Shown here one piece after another: positions 14,989 to 21,448 of a DNA stretch of 21,448 nt. Every line of letters begins with the position of its first letter. The stretch's first letter is position 1. Position numbers and translations under genes: made by a program. The notes under the pieces were generated by a model, which was not told the origin of the DNA, made no database searches, and saw only the letters and a list, made by a program, of their open reading frames with translations. The stretch is from Chloroflexota bacterium (GTDB lineage: Bacteria > Chloroflexota > Anaerolineae > UBA1429): positions 1 through 21,448 of the forward strand of contig JAAYXX010000190.1 in NCBI GenBank assembly GCA_012515695.1, written 5' to 3'.

Positions 14989-15032
14989 GTTGCCCTCTTC
15001 ACAACTCTGGAGAGGGTTGTGAAGAGGGCAAC
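14989..15032 (-). terminator. Long perfect hairpin downstream of the enolase-superfamily gene
   Basis: A 17-bp perfect stem (14989-15005 with 15016-15032) extends inward by three more pairs, including one wobble. It lies 28 nt past the stop of the minus-strand gene and just upstream of the tRNA-Ser promoter. On the minus strand only a short GTTT follows, so it is an atypical terminator or a 3'-end-protecting hairpin. Confidence 0.65.
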
Positions 15033-15060
15033 AGAACCGCGTTTCGCCCTATCGCTCAGG

Positions 15061-16164
15061 CTAGGAAACGCGATACTTCTCGATAGCCTTCTCGTTGACA
15101 TCCAGGCCCAGCCCCGGCCGGTCGGAGATGATGAACTCGCCGTCTTCGACGTCGTACAGCGTGTCCTGGTTGACCAGCGCCAGGCAATGCTCCCACTGCT
15201 CCCAGGGCAGCAAGGGCGGGTTGGTCAACGCCACTTCCAGAATCCAGCAGCTAGGGATGCACGCCTCGATTTGCAGACGCGACGCCAACATCAGGCCGTG
15301 GGTGCCGTGCGGCACGCACTGGACGCCAAACGCCTCAGCCAGCGCGCCCACCTTTTTGGTGGTCAGCAGGCCGCCACAGTTGTTCGGCTCCGGCTGCAGG
15401 ATGTCGAACGAGCCATGCTGCAAGTATTTGGCAAACATGGTCAGCCCATAGTCCCCCTCACCGCCGGTAATGGGGATGTCCACCGTAGCGCGTAGCCGTG
15501 CATGATCGAACACATCGCCACGGTTCATCGGCTCTTCCAGCCAGGTAACGTCCAATGCCTCGAACTGCCGCGCCATGATGATGGCCTCGTCCAGCGTCCA
15601 GATCGTTCCCGAATACGGGCCGGTGCGGTCGATCATGATCTGGAACTCGTCACGGCCACCCACGAGGTCCCGAATAGTGCGCACGGCGTCGGCATCAGCG
15701 GTAATCGGCCGACGAAAACCGCGAATCTTGGCCGCCTTGAACCCGTGATCCTTGTAATACTTGAGATCAGCCGCCTGCTGGTCATACGTTACATCAGACT
15801 GATCGGCAGCGCCCGGCCAAACGCAAGTCAGGTAGCACGGTATGCGATCGCGCACCTTGCCCAACAGGTTCTTGACGGGCTGCCCGGCTGCCTTGCCGAT
15901 GATATCCCACAAAGCCGCTTCCACAGCGGGCGCGCGCAGCAGCCCTTGTTGAATAAAGCGCTCCACCTCGTGCGGGTCCTGCCCGACAACCAGCTTTCTG
16001 GCCTTTTCCAATGCCCAAGGGCGCGTGGGCACAAATTCGTACCCGTTGATCCCCGCATCCGTCGTCACTCGGGTGACGTGGATATTGGGATAGACCCCAT
16101 GCGCCGCAGCCTTGTCGCTGACGGGGACCCGGCAAACAAAACTTTCGATGCCTGTAACGATCAT
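15061..16164 (-). CDS. Enolase-superfamily (mandelate racemase/muconate lactonizing type) dehydratase or racemase
   Basis: 367 residues from the ATG at 16164, chosen for the AAGGGAGC site upstream; an earlier in-frame ATG at 16197 lacks one. The N-terminal capping domain (1-115) is followed by the barrel. Candidate magnesium ligands are Asp179, Glu210 and Glu236 (MIDRTG, WLEEP, GGEGDYG). The usual KxK base motif appears as Lys146-Ile-Arg148, and His286/His289 (VPHGTHG) lie near the barrel end. Such enzymes abstract a proton next to a carboxylate, typically dehydrating aldonic or aldaric acids. The precise substrate cannot be told. It has its own promoter and a 124-nt leader, separate from the upstream peptidase gene. 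Confidence 0.87.
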   Translation of the reverse strand: MIVTGIESFVCRVPVSDKAAAHGVYPNIHVTRVTTDAGINGYEFVPTRPWALEKARKLVVGQDPHEVERFIQQGLLRAPAVEAALWDIIGKAAGQPVKNLLGKVRDRIPCYLTCVWPGAADQSDVTYDQQAADLKYYKDHGFKAAKIRGFRRPITADADAVRTIRDLVGGRDEFQIMIDRTGPYSGTIWTLDEAIIMARQFEALDVTWLEEPMNRGDVFDHARLRATVDIPITGGEGDYGLTMFAKYLQHGSFDILQPEPNNCGGLLTTKKVGALAEAFGVQCVPHGTHGLMLASRLQIEACIPSCWILEVALTNPPLLPWEQWEHCLALVNQDTLYDVEDGEFIISDRPGLGLDVNEKAIEKYRVS

Positions 16165-16294
16165 TGTTGCTCCCTTCGGTGGTAGGTAGTGTGCCATGCG
16201 TCATCGTTGTACGACGATGGGCCTGGGCTGATACGTTGCCGCGTTGGGTAGCCTGGCCGTCTGGGCCAGCTCTCGACCACGCGTGCTTGCCAGC

Positions 16295-16323
16295 ATCATA
16301 GGATGCCAATCATTGGGCGTCAA
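16295..16323 (-). promoter_or_regulatory. Sigma70-type promoter of the enolase-superfamily gene
   Basis: On the minus strand, TTGACG (16323-16318) and TATGAT (16300-16295) are 17 nt apart. Transcription would start near 16288, about 124 nt before the chosen ATG at 16164. It lies just after the stop of the upstream peptidase gene. Confidence 0.72.
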
Positions 16324-16348
16324 GCCTGAAAACACGCGAAACGCCTGT

Positions 16349-17353
16349 TCATTCCACCTTCAAATAGACCGAAACAGCCCCCCTGGAGTCGCGGCTGGTC
16401 AGCACCACCTCATACTCCCCCGCACCCAACGACAACACGGGCTGTGCGCTGGCCCGCCCGGCGGTGAAATCCTCCCCGTGAAACAGCGGCTCCCGAAAGC
16501 CGTCCGCGCCAACCAGGCTCAGGTCCACATAGGCCGCGCGAACGTCCTCCAGCAGCACATAGAAGCTCGCCGCCGCTTTCGGCTGCTCCAGCGTAAAGCG
16601 GTATAGCGTCTCCTCCTCATACGCCCGTTCGCCCAGTTCCACGCTGGCTATTTGCTCGTGCCCCTGCAAAAGCTCGGCCATATCGTCCTGCTCTACGCCC
16701 GCCCCCAGCGCGTTTACGCCCACCAGCCCGGCGATTGCCAGCACCCAGACGGCCAACATCGCCGCCAGCGTTCGCCGCACCTGCGGGCTATCCAGCACGC
16801 CATCCATTCGCCGCCAGACACCCCACTCCTCGCCCAAGTTCCCGATCCTGAGCCGGTAGAACACCCAACCACCCACAAATAAAGCCGCCGCCACCACGCT
16901 CACCAACAGCGGTTCAGCGCCAGAGCGCAGCAGGAAATTGCTGGAATCTTCGCCAACAGGAGCGCGCCCGGACATATACAGAAAAGGCACGACGTACCAC
17001 ACCAGCAGGGTCGACAGGACGCCTACCGTACTGAGGACCCTGATCATCACCAGCACCGGGTTCGCTTCGCGGGGCACGACCAGGAGGAACAGCGCCCACA
17101 CCACGAGGGGAAGCAACGGCCCGGCTACGCTCAGCCAGGCCCGCTGCGCGTTCGTGAACTCGCCGACGACACGCGCATGGGCACTAATCGTCAGGAAATC
17201 CACGTTCAGCCCAACCACAGACCCGCCCGCCAGCACCCCTGCCAGGGCGTGGCCCGTTTCGTGCAACAGGGTATAGAAAAAGAGGACGAACAGGACGACA
17301 AACAGCACCAGCGCAACGTTACGTAGCGCAATGGTGAATTTACTGCGTGGCAT
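16349..17353 (-). CDS. M50B-like membrane zinc metallopeptidase with exported beta-rich C-terminal domain
   Basis: 334 residues, with GGAGAG before the ATG. Five hydrophobic segments are visible: 11-30, 74-93, 102-126, 147-166 and 196-216. The zinc-peptidase motif HETGH (His31, Glu32, His35) sits at the end of the first helix, followed by ALAGVLAGG as in M50/M50B site-2-protease-like proteins. Asp136 in EDSSNFL is a candidate third metal ligand. Residues 217-334 are soluble and beta-rich, with YRFTLE, VDLSLVGADG and LGAGEYEVVLTSRD, recalling pre-peptidase C-terminal domains. The substrate is unknown. It follows the DegT aminotransferase gene by 99 nt. The catalytic call rests on the first motif only; a non-proteolytic role is possible. 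Confidence 0.75.
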   Translation of the reverse strand: MPRSKFTIALRNVALVLFVVLFVLFFYTLLHETGHALAGVLAGGSVVGLNVDFLTISAHARVVGEFTNAQRAWLSVAGPLLPLVVWALFLLVVPREANPVLVMIRVLSTVGVLSTLLVWYVVPFLYMSGRAPVGEDSSNFLLRSGAEPLLVSVVAAALFVGGWVFYRLRIGNLGEEWGVWRRMDGVLDSPQVRRTLAAMLAVWVLAIAGLVGVNALGAGVEQDDMAELLQGHEQIASVELGERAYEEETLYRFTLEQPKAAASFYVLLEDVRAAYVDLSLVGADGFREPLFHGEDFTAGRASAQPVLSLGAGEYEVVLTSRDSRGAVSVYLKVE

Positions 17354-17379
17354 AGTTCTCTCCGGTGGGCACTAGAGCA

Positions 17380-17420
17380 GCGTGCATCGAGCAGAGCCAT
17401 GTGCCCCGCTCGATGCACGC
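17380..17420 (-). repeat. 13-bp perfect inverted repeat between aminotransferase and peptidase genes
   Basis: 17380-17392 pairs perfectly with 17408-17420 around a 15-nt loop. No T-tract follows, so it is not a standard terminator. It may attenuate expression or mark a processing point between the two minus-strand genes. Confidence 0.5.
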
Positions 17421-17452
17421 GCATTACTCGCCTCTACCAGTCTGGCGAACTG

Positions 17453-18724
17453 CTAGAGCAGCGCGCCCGCCACCTTACGAATGCCCTCCGCAACCAGATC
17501 AGCATCCTCATCGGTAAAAGACTGGTCAATAAAGATCATAATGGCCCGCCCCAAATAGTCCAGCGACCGGGCACACTGATCGCGTGAATAACCGCGCACG
17601 TTCCCCTGATAGAAGGGGCTTTTCCAGGGCGCGCGCCGGTCCTCCGCCAACCCGCTCATCATAAACGGCCAGTTGCAGTAGATGTGCCGGTCGGGGATGG
17701 TGTTGTCGTACATCGTGCCGCAAGAGATGTTCTCAGCGTTCAGCGCCGCCGCGAACTGCTTGGCCAGAGCTGCGTCCGGCGCAAAGAACGTAAAGGTGAT
17801 GGCGCACTCGCCGTCAGGGTCGGGCACATCCTGCAATGTGATCCCCTGGACATCCGCCACCCCTTCGACAATGCGCCGCTTGATGGCGCGGAAACGCCCC
17901 AGCAATGGCTCCAGGCGGTCCGTCTGGGCCAGTACCAGCGCCGCCGCCAGCTCGGAAATGCGATAGTTCTCGCCCGAGACGACGAAATTGTACTGCTGGC
18001 TGCCAGCCCCTTCCCAGAACTGGATCGCGCAGTCGTGCTGCATCCGCGCCCGGTTATAGATCGCCACGTCATTGGTAGCCACCAGGCCGCCCTCGCCGGA
18101 GGTGATGATCTTGTACTGCTGGAAACTAAAGCAGGCCGCATCGCCGAAACTGCCCAGCAGCTTGCCCTTGTAGCTGGCCCCGTTGGACTGGGCCACGTCC
18201 TCGACCACCAGCAGGTTATGCCGCCTGGCCACCGCCATGATCTCGTCCATGCGGGCGGGCACGCCGCGCATATGCACCGGGATCACCGCCTTGGTATGTG
18301 GCGTGATCTTGTTCTCCAGGTCGGCGGGATCCATATTCAGCGAATCGTCAATCTCGGCAATCACGGGCACGGCCCCCGCAGCAATCACCGCCGCCGCTGT
18401 GGCAACATACGTATACGCCGGGAGAATCACCTCGTCTCCTGGGCCTGCATTAATGCCATACATGGCCGCAACCAGCGCAGCAGTGCCGCCGTTGACAGCC
18501 AGCGCATACTGCCGCCCCAACCGCTGCCGATACCACGCCTCGATTTGCGCCGTCTCGGACTCGGCCTCGCCCTCGCTCAAAAAGCGAAACAGGCGCTTCT
18601 TCTTGAGCACGTTGACTACAGCATCTACTTCGCGCTGATCAATCTCGGCAGAACCGTGAAAGCCCCCTCGCAGCCGCGTAGCTCTTACGGGCGTTCCCCC
18701 GTCTATAGCCAGCTTGGACACCAT
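17453..18724 (-). CDS. DegT/DnrJ/EryC1/StrS-family PLP aminotransferase
   Basis: 423 residues from the ATG at 18724, which follows AAAGGGGG; the longer open frame upstream has no coding support. Typical DegT features are VNGGTAALVAAM (78-89, phosphate-binding region), DEVILPAYTYVATAAAV, VVEDVAQSNGA with Asp176 contacting the pyridine nitrogen, and the Schiff-base Lys205 in FSFQQYKIITSGEGG. The family transaminates keto-sugars for surface glycans or antibiotics. The branch with the SGEGGLVATND sequence includes aminotransferases and AHBA-synthase-like enzymes. No nucleotide-sugar genes are adjacent, so it may act on a small molecule or a sugar made elsewhere. It follows the homocysteine methyltransferase gene by 70 nt. 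Confidence 0.92.
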   Translation of the reverse strand: MVSKLAIDGGTPVRATRLRGGFHGSAEIDQREVDAVVNVLKKKRLFRFLSEGEAESETAQIEAWYRQRLGRQYALAVNGGTAALVAAMYGINAGPGDEVILPAYTYVATAAAVIAAGAVPVIAEIDDSLNMDPADLENKITPHTKAVIPVHMRGVPARMDEIMAVARRHNLLVVEDVAQSNGASYKGKLLGSFGDAACFSFQQYKIITSGEGGLVATNDVAIYNRARMQHDCAIQFWEGAGSQQYNFVVSGENYRISELAAALVLAQTDRLEPLLGRFRAIKRRIVEGVADVQGITLQDVPDPDGECAITFTFFAPDAALAKQFAAALNAENISCGTMYDNTIPDRHIYCNWPFMMSGLAEDRRAPWKSPFYQGNVRGYSRDQCARSLDYLGRAIMIFIDQSFTDEDADLVAEGIRKVAGALL

Positions 18725-18794
18725 GTAGACCCCCTTTGTTGTGATGGATTGCGGTTTCTGTGGACGACGCCACAGGCACAGGCATATATCGCGA

Positions 18795-19682
18795 TCAGAC
18801 TGACCGGAGGGCCGCCGCAATGGCGGCGATATACTGCGGCCCAGTGCCACAGCATCCCCCCACCACGCGCGCGCCCGCCGCCACATACGAACGGACATGC
18901 TCGGCCATCTGTTCAGGCGTGATATCCCATACGGCCCGTTGATGCTCCCCCATCTGGGGAATACCCGCGTTGGCCTGGGCGATCAAGGGCAGGTTCGTCG
19001 CCTGGCGCATCTGCTCAATCGCCAGCGCCACCGCCGCCGGTCCCTCGCCACAGTTCGCGCCCACCGCGTCGGCTCCGGCCTCCTCAGCGCGAGCGGCTGC
19101 CTCGCCGGGCCGCAGCCCCATCATGGTGCGCCCTTTGGCATTAAAGGCGAACGTGCAAAAGACGGGCAACTGGGTATGCGCCTTGGCTGCGCGAATAATC
19201 GCCGTCGCTTCGGCAATATCGTGTTGCGTTTCGATCAAGATCAGGTCGGCCCCCGCTTCGGCGAGCGCCGTCGTCTGTTCGGCATAGATGTCAGCCGCTT
19301 CGTCCTCTGATAGCGGCCCCAATGGCTCCATCAGTTGGCCCGTAGGCCCCACGGACCCCGCCACCCACGCTTTGTCCTGGGCAACCTCTCGCGCCAGCAA
19401 CACCCCCAGCCGGGTCAGCTCCACGCCACGCCCAGCCAGGCCCGCCTCGCGTATTCGCACGCGGTTCCCGCCAAAGGTATTGGTGGTCAATATCTGTGAG
19501 CCAGCATCGAGGTAAGCCTGATGAACCGCCCGCAGCACATCGGGGCGCTCGGCGTTCCACAATTCGGGCAGCGTCCCAGCCGGAATGTCGTAGGACTGCA
19601 ACATGGTTCCCAGCGCGCCATCGCTGAGGATAGTCTGTCCCTGGCGCAATACATCTAAAATGTTCTCTCTCATTGTGACCAT
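18795..19682 (-). CDS. Homocysteine S-methyltransferase family protein
   Basis: 295 residues, consistent with a stand-alone homocysteine-binding barrel. The ATG at 19682 is favoured because AAAGGA lies about 5 nt upstream; an in-frame ATG at 19673 is too far from it. LSDGALGTMLQ (19-29) and TNTFGGNR (67-74) are typical of the N-terminal module of cobalamin-dependent methionine synthase. The three zinc cysteines are present: Cys211 in GANCGEG and Cys277-Cys278 in GGCCGTGP. It would transfer a methyl group to homocysteine to make methionine; the methyl donor is not evident (S-methylmethionine, betaine or a methylated corrinoid are options). It starts 13 nt after the septum protein stop, in the same transcript. 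Confidence 0.9.
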   Translation of the reverse strand: MVTMRENILDVLRQGQTILSDGALGTMLQSYDIPAGTLPELWNAERPDVLRAVHQAYLDAGSQILTTNTFGGNRVRIREAGLAGRGVELTRLGVLLAREVAQDKAWVAGSVGPTGQLMEPLGPLSEDEAADIYAEQTTALAEAGADLILIETQHDIAEATAIIRAAKAHTQLPVFCTFAFNAKGRTMMGLRPGEAAARAEEAGADAVGANCGEGPAAVALAIEQMRQATNLPLIAQANAGIPQMGEHQRAVWDITPEQMAEHVRSYVAAGARVVGGCCGTGPQYIAAIAAALRSV

Positions 19683-19695
19683 TACATCCTTTTTG

Positions 19696-20124
19696 CTAAC
19701 GATCTTCCGATGAATCCCCCCAAATCAACCGTTGCCAGGCTCGCCAGTGGGGATTATCGAACCAGGCGTCACTCCACGCCGGGACGGGCGTGGGCGTAGG
19801 CGAGGCTACCGCCGCATCCTGCGGCGCGGGCGCGGGTGTGACCGTGTAGACTACCACGCTGATCACGTCATCGGGGAGATATCCGGCGTCTCGCAATACC
19901 TCCTCCAGCCACGCGCGCGACTGTCGGCGGCGCAGTTCCTCCTGCAACTCTTCCCGCTGGTGCTCCATCTGGGCGATGTCCTCTTGCAGGCGATCTCGCC
20001 AGGTCCGCAGCCGATAGGCGTCCAAAGACTTGGTGGTAAAGGCCACCAGGAAGAATAGCACGAGCGTGGCCGCCAACACAGCCACAATCTGTTGGGGACT
20101 AATGGGTCGCTTACTGTCGTTCAT
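19696..20124 (-). CDS. FtsB/DivIC-like septum formation initiator protein
   Basis: 142 residues from the ATG at 20124. The longer open frame to 20247 crosses the divergent promoter region and is rejected. A single membrane helix (about 11-32) is followed by a heptad-rich coiled coil (about 38-72, EDIAQMEHQREELQEELRRR), then ARDAGY-like WLEEVLRDAGYLPDD, matching the FtsB/DivIC pattern. An Ala/Pro/Thr linker follows, and then a Trp-rich tail (WFDNPHWRAWQRLIWG). It would sit in the inner membrane with the coiled coil outside and take part in division-complex assembly. It is the first gene of the minus-strand series and has a promoter just upstream. Confidence 0.82.
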   Translation of the reverse strand: MNDSKRPISPQQIVAVLAATLVLFFLVAFTTKSLDAYRLRTWRDRLQEDIAQMEHQREELQEELRRRQSRAWLEEVLRDAGYLPDDVISVVVYTVTPAPAPQDAAVASPTPTPVPAWSDAWFDNPHWRAWQRLIWGDSSEDR

Positions 20125-20143
20125 CTGTTTACCTGCCGCTCGT

Positions 20144-20172
20144 ATGGTAACGCAATTATCTTCTTCCGTCAA
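20144..20172 (-). promoter_or_regulatory. Candidate promoter of the septum protein transcript
   Basis: On the minus strand, TTGACG (20172-20167) and TACCAT (20149-20144) are 17 nt apart. The leader to the ATG at 20124 would be short, about 13 nt, but still includes the AGGT site. A second TTGACG lies 9 bp further upstream and could serve instead with a different -10. Confidence 0.5.
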
Positions 20173-20196
20173 TCCCGTCAAAAAGCGAATTTTCGA

Positions 20197-20225
20197 TTGT
20201 GCGAACGAGGCCAAGTGGATATAAT
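20197..20225 (+). promoter_or_regulatory. Sigma70-type promoter of the response regulator pair
   Basis: TTGTGC (20197-20202) and a perfect TATAAT (20220-20225) are 17 nt apart. Transcription would start near 20232, about 60 nt before the ATG at 20294. It is divergent from the septum protein promoter. Confidence 0.75.
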
Positions 20226-20293
20226 GGAAAAGATACTCGTCGGCCACGAGTTCACTACATAATAGCCATCAAGGTGGTTGAAGGAGAAGCAGT

Positions 20294-20998
20294 ATGACGC
20301 ATCTAGTCCTCGTTGTTGATGACGATGTGGATGTAGCAGAAACGATCGAACGAGCTCTCCATCGGTCCGGTTATGACATGTTGGTGGCCCATCGCGGCGC
20401 AGACGCGCTACAGATCGCCCGGCAGCGCTCCCCAGACTTGATCGTACTCGATATCATGATGCCCGGCATGAACGGCTACGAAGTCTGCCGTCATATTCGG
20501 GCCAACCCTGAACTGGCCCCTATCCCCATCCTGTTCCTTACAGCCAAGGGTGAAATCGGGGACAAGATCGAGGGCTATGAAGCAGGCGCGGACGATTACC
20601 TGACCAAGCCGTTTGACTTGCGCGAACTGGCTTTACGGGTCAAGGCCATCCTCCGCCGCACGCAGCGCGGCGAGCAGGATCAGCAGGTAGACTATATCGA
20701 GCTAGGCCCTCTGACGCTGGACTGCCGCACATTCCAGATCACCACGCCAGATCGCGCCGTACTGCTCACGCCCGTCGAGTTCGAGTTGCTCCACTTTTTG
20801 ATGAGCAACCCCGGCCACGTATACTCGGCAGACGATCTGTTGCAGCAGGTGTGGAATTACCCTCCCGGCATCGGTATGCCCGATCTGGTGCGCGTTCACA
20901 TCAAGAATATCCGGGAGAAAATCGAGCCGAATCCCCGCAAACCAACCTATCTGCGGAATATTCTACGACGGGGTTATATGATCACCGTTGACAACTAG
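20294..20998 (+). CDS. OmpR/PhoB-type two-component response regulator
   Basis: 234 residues, with AAGGAGAAG before the ATG. The receiver domain (1-122) has acidic residues Asp10-Asp11, the phospho-acceptor Asp53 in VLDIMMPGMNG, Thr83 and Lys105 in TKPF. The winged-helix DNA-binding domain (about 138-232) shows LTPVEFELLHFLMSNPG and the VRVHIKNIREKIEPNP recognition-helix region. Both domains appear intact. No histidine kinase precedes it. The next gene, 11 nt downstream, starts with another receiver, so the pair forms one signalling unit. Target genes are unknown; the divergent division gene is the nearest candidate. Confidence 0.93.
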   Translation: MTHLVLVVDDDVDVAETIERALHRSGYDMLVAHRGADALQIARQRSPDLIVLDIMMPGMNGYEVCRHIRANPELAPIPILFLTAKGEIGDKIEGYEAGADDYLTKPFDLRELALRVKAILRRTQRGEQDQQVDYIELGPLTLDCRTFQITTPDRAVLLTPVEFELLHFLMSNPGHVYSADDLLQQVWNYPPGIGMPDLVRVHIKNIREKIEPNPRKPTYLRNILRRGYMITVDN

Positions 20999-21009
20999 AG
21001 GACGCACCG

Positions 21010-21448
21010 ATGGCACACGAAAAAGTCCTGTTAGCCGATGACGAAAACGATGTGCGGGACATGTGTGCGCGAACACTCAAGATGGCGGGCTATCAGGTGG
21101 TGGCCGTGCGCGATGGACAAGAGGCTGTAGAACGCGCCAGCCAAGAGCAGTTCGACCTGCTGCTGACAGACCTCAAAATGCCCCGGTTGAGCGGTCTGGA
21201 CGCATGCCGCAAAATTCGCGCCTCGCACCCCGATTTGCCCGCCATCGTGATGACTGGCTTTGGCACGATGGAACTCGCCATCGAGGCGCTGCAATTGGGG
21301 GTGTCCGAGTTCGTCCTCAAGCCCTTTCGCCCCCAGGCGCTCCAAGACGCTGTGGATCGGGCGCTCTTGAAACAACGCTTGCAGCGCGAAAACGCTCGCC
21401 TGAAGGCGCTCATTCCCCTGTTCGAGTTGAGCCGGGTATTCATGAGTC
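21010..21448 (+). CDS. Second receiver-domain protein, 3'-truncated by the window end
   Basis: The first 146 residues are visible, from the ATG at 21010 with GAGGA upstream, and the frame stays open to the last base. A complete receiver domain spans about 1-120: Asp10-Asp11, phospho-acceptor Asp54 (LLTDLKMPRLSG), Thr82 (VMTGFG) and Lys104 (LKPF). A helical, coiled-coil-like segment follows (LLKQRLQRENARLKALIPLFELSRVF). Such a segment usually leads into a GAF or similar sensor and then a kinase, cyclase or phosphatase output module. The output type cannot be told from here. It is co-transcribed with the OmpR-type regulator 11 nt upstream. Confidence 0.9.
   Translation, partial: MAHEKVLLADDENDVRDMCARTLKMAGYQVVAVRDGQEAVERASQEQFDLLLTDLKMPRLSGLDACRKIRASHPDLPAIVMTGFGTMELAIEALQLGVSEFVLKPFRPQALQDAVDRALLKQRLQRENARLKALIPLFELSRVFMS

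Noticed and set aside
16165..16294. Riboswitch in the 124-nt leader of the enolase-superfamily gene
   Set aside because: Only small hairpins (for example CATCGT/ACGATG near 16202-16219) were seen, and no known aptamer core could be recognised.
17684..18922. 412-residue plus-strand open frame opposite the DegT aminotransferase
   Set aside because: It is a shadow of a gene with clear PLP-enzyme motifs and has no ribosome binding site or domain.
20125..20247. Longer N-terminus for the septum protein
   Set aside because: It overlaps the divergent promoter region, encodes a polar, non-family extension, and the internal ATG at 20124 places the membrane helix at the expected position.
1..21448. 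CRISPR array, insertion sequence, prophage or defence island
   Set aside because: No regularly spaced repeats, transposase or integrase motifs, or terminal inverted repeats with target duplications were found.

Overview
The window looks like a chromosomal segment of a GC-rich bacterium (roughly 60% G+C by eye), most likely a Chloroflexota (Anaerolineae-type) genome. This assignment is inference. It rests on the fused pyruvate-dehydrogenase-type E1, the FtsB-like protein with a proline/alanine linker and Trp-rich tail, the DUF4432 protein, polyol-phosphate dehydrogenases with no PTS genes nearby, and REP-like intergenic hairpins. No phage, insertion sequence, CRISPR array or rRNA was seen.

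Region 1 (1-12722, plus strand) is a long co-directional carbohydrate catabolic cluster. A 383-bp non-coding leader carries a good sigma70-type promoter. Then come a DeoR-family regulator, an L-rhamnose-isomerase-like sugar isomerase, a class II aldolase, a 591-residue zinc-dependent dehydrogenase of the sorbose-1-phosphate reductase type, a sorbitol-6-phosphate 2-dehydrogenase-like SDR, a mannitol-1-phosphate 5-dehydrogenase-like enzyme, a PfkB kinase of the 1-phosphofructokinase type, a fused E1 alpha/beta subunit of a 2-oxoacid (or acetoin) dehydrogenase complex, its E2, and a DUF4432 protein with a mutarotase-like fold. A strong bidirectional terminator closes the run. The proposed logic is: isomerise or oxidise a sugar or hexitol (phosphate) to a ketose phosphate, phosphorylate or cleave it, and feed pyruvate into acetyl-CoA. 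No transporter, PTS component or E3 is encoded here, and the only kinase is the PfkB enzyme.

Region 2 (12751-14900, minus strand) holds a class I SAM-dependent methyltransferase with a GTG start, four tRNA genes (Arg-CCG, Arg-ACG, Ser-GCT, Ser-TGA) with recognisable promoters and terminators, and a small four-helix membrane protein. The membrane protein's inferred leader contains a REP-like double hairpin.

Region 3 (15061-20124, minus strand) is, in transcription order: an FtsB/DivIC-like septum protein, a homocysteine S-methyltransferase family protein, a DegT/StrS-type PLP aminotransferase, an M50B-like membrane metallopeptidase with an exported beta-rich tail, and an enolase-superfamily dehydratase or racemase with its own promoter.

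Region 4 (20197-21448, plus strand) diverges from region 3. It encodes an OmpR-type response regulator followed 11 bp later by a second receiver-domain protein that runs off the window end.

Across the window, seven candidate promoters share a -35/-10 pair with exactly 17 nt between the boxes. The most unusual protein is the sorbose-phosphate-reductase-like dehydrogenase, which appears to contain a duplicated nucleotide-binding half. The most interesting system-level feature is a PTS-less hexitol/ketose phosphate pathway linked directly to a 2-oxoacid dehydrogenase complex.
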